NCBI GenBank assembly: GCA_934271235.1
Contig: CAKQQT010000005.1
Location: 1-64,000, forward strand
From: an uncultured Clostridia bacterium
GTDB taxonomy: Bacteria; Bacillota; Clostridia; Peptostreptococcales; Anaerovoracaceae
Length of the DNA stretch: 64,000 bases
Direction: 5' to 3'
Shown here: piece after piece, positions 61,167 through 64,000 of the stretch
Numbering within the stretch: position 1 is the stretch's first letter
Layout of the letters: every line of letters starts with the position of its first letter
Made by a program: the position numbers and the translations under genes
Notes under the pieces: model-generated
What the model saw: only the letters and a program-made list of their open reading frames with translations
Databases searched by the model: none
What the model was told of the DNA's origin: nothing

Positions 61167-61700
61167 TTAATAGTTTTCCGGCTTGACCTGAAAAAACGCC
61201 TGCATATGCCCGCAGACCGGACAGATCTGCGGCGCGTCGGTACCCTCGTATTCGTGTCCGCAGTTGCGGCACTGCCACTTTACACTCTCCGATTTTTGAA
61301 AGACTTCCTGATTTTGGATATTGTTCAAAAGTGCCTTGTAGCGTTCCTCGTGGGTCTTTTCGATAGCGCCCACCATGCGGAACTTGGCCGCGATCTCCGT
61401 GAACCCCTCAGCCTCCGCCTCCTTGGCGAAGTCATCGTACATGATGCTCCACTCATAATTTTCTCCGGCAATGCCTGCCAAAAGGTTCGCCTTGGTATCA
61501 CCGATACCGCCCAGCAGTTTGAACCAGATCTCGGCATGTTCCTTTTCGTTGTCCGCCGTCTCCGTAAAGAACGCGGCGATCTGCTCATAACTGTCATTCT
61601 CGGCGGCAGCCGCATAATAGGTGTACTTGTTGCGGGCCTGCGATTCTCCCGCAAAGGCCGCCATGAGATTGGTTTCTGTTTTTGAACCTGCGAATTCCAT
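61167..61700 (-). CDS. rbr: Rubrerythrin
   Basis: A 177-residue peroxide-reducing protein of anaerobes. The diiron domain has Glu/His ligands in [20 protein letters not shown] and [16 protein letters not shown], and a second helix pair with EKTHEERY. A rubredoxin-like C-terminus has [10 protein letters not shown] and CPVCGH. The ATG at 61698-61700 follows GAGGTG. It protects against peroxide in an oxygen-sensitive cell. Confidence 0.95.
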   Translation of the reverse strand: MEFAGSKTETNLMAAFAGESQARNKYTYYAAAAENDSYEQIAAFFTETADNEKEHAEIWFKLLGGIGDTKANLLAGIAGENYEWSIMYDDFAKEAEAEGFTEIAAKFRMVGAIEKTHEERYKALLNNIQNQEVFQKSESVKWQCRNCGHEYEGTDAPQICPVCGHMQAFFQVKPENY

Positions 61701-61780
61701 TTTCCTGCACCTCGTTTCATACAAGTTTTTCTTTTTGTATTTTTTTCATTTGCAAGAAAATTATACACCGCATGACGGAA

Positions 61781-62842
61781 TTACGAAATTTCGTTTTCCG
61801 AAAGCCGCAGCTGACCACAGGCCGCGTCGATGTCATCGCCGAGTTCCCGCCTTATGGTCGCCGGGATCCCGCACTCCGTCAGCACCTGTTGGAAACGCAG
61901 CACCGCGCCGCGTTCGGTCGTATCGTAGCCGGTCTCTGCTACCTTGTTCAGCGGGATCAGGTTGACATGGCAGAGCATACCATGCAGACGTGCCGCCAGC
62001 TTCCGCGCGTAGTCCGGGCTGTCGTTGACGCCCTTGACCAGTGTATATTCAAAGGTGATGCGCCGCGCGGTCGTTTCTGTATAAGTCCGGCAAGCCTCCA
62101 GCAGTGCTTCCATTGGATAGGCTTGATTGACAGGCATGATCGCATCCCGCATCTCGTTGCTGACCGCGTGCAGGGAAATCGCCAGATTGACCTGCGAGAA
62201 ATCCTCTGCAAAACGCGCGATCATCGGTACCAGACCGCAAGTCGAAACGGTGATATTGCGCATGCCGATATTGAGTCCGTTCGGGTCGTTGATGATGCGG
62301 ATAAACTTCGCGAGATTCTCATAATTGTCAAACGGTTCGCCGGTCCCCATCACCACCACATGACTGATGCGCTGCCCGGTCTCCCGCTGCGCAGCCAGGA
62401 TCTGCCCGGCGATCTCGCCGGGTGTCAGATTCCGTTTCAGTCCGCCGATGGTCGAAGCGCAGAAGCGGCAGCCCATGCGGCAGCCAGCTTGTGAAGAGAC
62501 ACAGATTGAATTACCGAATTTATACTGCATGAACACGCTTTCGATCGCGTTGCCGTCCGCAAGCCGAAAGAGAAACTTGCGCGTGCCGTCGATCTTAGAA
62601 ACCTGCATCCGCAGGACTTCCAAAGATGGTATTGCAGCCTGTGCCGCGAGTTTCTCACGCAGTGTCTTCGGCAGATTATTCATTTCCGCAAAGCTCTGTG
62701 CACCGCTGCGAAAACTCCCGTCTTTCGCCATGCCGCCGTAGATCCAGCCGAAGATCTGCTTCGCGCGGAACTTCGGTTCCCGCAGCGTTTCTGTCACAAA
62801 GCGCTCCAGCTCTTGATACTCCAAATTTGTCAAATCTATCAT
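61781..62842 (-). CDS. rlmN: Dual-specificity 23S rRNA/tRNA adenine-C2 methyltransferase
   Basis: RlmN methylates A2503 of 23S rRNA and A37 of some tRNAs by a radical SAM mechanism. The 353-residue protein has C121-x3-C125-x2-C128 (GCRMGCRFCAST), VVMGTGEPFDNYENL, ISLHAVSNEMRD, and the C-terminal region with the second catalytic Cys of the family. The start at 62842 overlaps the stop of the acetyltransferase gene (ATGA). Confidence 0.95.
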   Translation of the reverse strand: MIDLTNLEYQELERFVTETLREPKFRAKQIFGWIYGGMAKDGSFRSGAQSFAEMNNLPKTLREKLAAQAAIPSLEVLRMQVSKIDGTRKFLFRLADGNAIESVFMQYKFGNSICVSSQAGCRMGCRFCASTIGGLKRNLTPGEIAGQILAAQRETGQRISHVVVMGTGEPFDNYENLAKFIRIINDPNGLNIGMRNITVSTCGLVPMIARFAEDFSQVNLAISLHAVSNEMRDAIMPVNQAYPMEALLEACRTYTETTARRITFEYTLVKGVNDSPDYARKLAARLHGMLCHVNLIPLNKVAETGYDTTERGAVLRFQQVLTECGIPATIRRELGDDIDAACGQLRLSENEIS

Positions 62843-63378
62843 CGTTTCATTTCCTTTTTTTCTGCAGGATCCGCTGTCAGCTGATACGCGATCCGCGGCG
62901 TACCGTCGGCCTGAAAAATAATGCCGCATTCCCGGAATCCGAGCCGCTCGCAGGCCCGCCGCATGGTTGTGTTCTGTTCATGCGTATCCATGCGGATCTC
63001 GGGGCTCTGTGTCAAACAATATTGCAGACACTCTCGCAGCATGCCTCTGCGTGTTCCGTCGCTTGCCATTCTGTGGATCGTGCCGTATGGTTCTTCATTC
63101 GGCCAGCTTCCGTTTTCAATATATCCGTAAGTCGGGTCCTCTCCGATGATGAAAGAAAAAACGCCATGGATAGCTTCCTGCCGGTCCGTCTGCTCTTCCG
63201 CTTCGTCAAGCCAGACAAAAAACTGTCCCTGCTCGATATCCCGCCGGATCAGCTCCGGCGACGGATATCCGTTTACCCACTGCGCGGCATTTCCCTCGCC
63301 GCGCATATAGCAGCGGCCGGCATCCAGGATCTGCATAGCTTTCTCAAGATCCTCGATCTTTGCTTCTCTTACGATCAT
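62839..63378 (-). CDS. GNAT-family N-acetyltransferase
   Basis: A 179-residue protein. The start VREAKIEDLEKAMQILDAGR and the GTIHRMASDGTRRGMLRECL acetyl-CoA-binding loop, followed by IRMDTHEQNTTMRRACERLG, identify a GNAT acetyltransferase. The substrate is unknown. The ATG at 63376-63378 follows AGGAGACGG. Coupled to rlmN by ATGA. Confidence 0.88.
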   Translation of the reverse strand: MIVREAKIEDLEKAMQILDAGRCYMRGEGNAAQWVNGYPSPELIRRDIEQGQFFVWLDEAEEQTDRQEAIHGVFSFIIGEDPTYGYIENGSWPNEEPYGTIHRMASDGTRRGMLRECLQYCLTQSPEIRMDTHEQNTTMRRACERLGFRECGIIFQADGTPRIAYQLTADPAEKKEMKR

Positions 63379-63397
63379 ACGCCGTCTCCTTTTATCC

Positions 63398-63844
63398 TTA
63401 TTCTGCGCCTTCATCCAACTTGCGTCCGCATTTACGGCAGAAGGTGTAAGTTTCTTTCACCGGCGCGCCGCAGTACGGGCAGAAATTGTTTTCGCTCTGC
63501 GGTACGGCATGAAAATGTTCTCCCTGCGATCCCGGAGCTTCGGCGTCCGTTCTTTCGTCGCTGTCGGCTTTGGCGTTCCTGCCGAACCTTTCGTTCAGCG
63601 GGTCCTCTTCTTCTCCCTCATCGACAATGTCGAATGCGGAGTATCGCTTTTCTCCGGCAGCGTTTTTCATATTGTAGATCACGCCGACGACCGCCATCAC
63701 AACGAAAATAATGCCGAATGCGGCAAAGAACGGCACGCCCGTCTGCGCAGCCATAATGGTCCAAAATATGCCGAAAACAGCAGCTCCGATCCCGGCGATC
63801 CCGCTCATCATCGATGGGCCTCTGCCCGGTTTGATACTTTTCAT
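63398..63844 (-). CDS. Membrane protein with C-terminal zinc ribbon
   Basis: A 148-residue protein with two membrane segments (about 13-60), an acidic linker and a C-terminal zinc ribbon (FCPYCGAPVKETYTFCRKCG). It is not assigned to a named family; similar small zinc-ribbon membrane proteins are common in Clostridia. It is 19 bases upstream of the acetyltransferase gene on the same strand. Confidence 0.7.
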   Translation of the reverse strand: MKSIKPGRGPSMMSGIAGIGAAVFGIFWTIMAAQTGVPFFAAFGIIFVVMAVVGVIYNMKNAAGEKRYSAFDIVDEGEEEDPLNERFGRNAKADSDERTDAEAPGSQGEHFHAVPQSENNFCPYCGAPVKETYTFCRKCGRKLDEGAE

Positions 63845-63881
63845 CTTTCCTCGTCCCCCTTAAATTGTATGAAATTTCTAC

Positions 63882-63999
63882 TTGTATTCCAATCTATGCT
63901 GTGATAGAATAAAAGCAAGAGGTAAGCCAAACGGCTACCGGTGTAGATTATTTAAAAAAATAACCGCCACATTTTGACCGAGGGGCGGTTATTTTTTTA
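63882..63999 (+). ncRNA. Candidate small RNA, type I antitoxin-like (transcript about 63917-63999)
   Basis: TTGTAT (63882-63887) and TAGAAT (63905-63910) are 17 bases apart. The transcript would contain GGTA-A-GCC-AAAC-GGC-TACC, an AT-rich linker and a terminator (AATAACCGCC / GGGCGGTTATT plus T-run). The shape resembles antitoxin RNAs paired with short holin-like toxins. The reverse strand at the very edge reads ATA AAA AAA TAA, which could be the end of such a toxin lying outside the window. Confidence 0.4.
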
Positions 64000-64000
64000 T

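Overview
The window looks like the chromosome of an anaerobic, amino-acid-using Clostridia (Bacillota). The evidence is spoIIM and spoVS, a Re-type citrate synthase, the 2-amino-4-oxopentanoate thiolase OrtAB of Clostridial ornithine fermentation, formate-tetrahydrofolate ligase, rubrerythrin, and the Gram-positive order spoIIM/xerD/nudF. Coding DNA is around half GC. I cannot name a genus; an Eubacteriales Family XIII-like gut organism is a guess. No prophage, complete IS element or CRISPR array was seen.

Layout. 1-5.9 kb: the cut-off end of an Rpn-type nuclease, a large vWA wall-anchored protein, and an ECF sigma/anti-sigma pair. 5.9-18.4 kb: housekeeping block (glyA, ssb-like, fhs, rnhB, ylqF, rplS, pantothenate uptake plus coaX, a XerD-like protein, spoIIM, nudF, lytic transglycosylase, spoVS, YprB nuclease, tRNA-Glu). 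18.5-28.9 kb: a radical SAM protein and TetR regulator, then a self-contained sigma-54 unit: sensor kinase with an extracellular amino-acid-binding-type domain, its enhancer-binding response regulator, a TGGCAC-N5-TTGC promoter with paired upstream sites, and an NhaC-ortA-ortB operon. 28.9-31.2 kb: M18 aminopeptidase and a decayed DUF3791/DUF3990 toxin-antitoxin-like cassette. 31.4-36.8 kb: Re-citrate synthase, GntR, aconitase and isocitrate dehydrogenase in one operon making 2-oxoglutarate. 37-52 kb: ornithine-cyclodeaminase-like and creatininase-like genes, tRNA-Arg, YitT, a solitary DNA methyltransferase, acyl-CoA synthetase, YgiQ, a BMP-type nucleoside ABC importer and a secreted CAP protein. 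52-64 kb: NUDIX, a small P-loop protein, a 5'-truncated surface-protein gene beside a two-component system, then a run of housekeeping enzymes ending in rlmN.

The least explained material is between genes. (1) Two copies of a roughly 120-nt structured element (20453-20573 and 36979-37102) lie in the same orientation just upstream of a radical SAM gene and an ornithine-cyclodeaminase-like gene, with pairings kept by compensating changes: a candidate cis-regulatory RNA. (2) Two diverged copies of a roughly 300-bp element (18612-18911 and 51867-52165) keep one basic reading frame in one copy and a frameshift in the other. (3) A compact candidate small RNA at about 17176-17265 has a strong promoter, two hairpins with C-rich loops and a terminator. 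(4) The right edge holds a short promoter-hairpin-terminator unit like type I antitoxin RNAs. (5) Three perfect DnaA boxes sit within 143 bp at 28.7 kb.

All assignments come from reading the sequence. No database search or folding program was run, so family names rest on recognised motifs and gene order.
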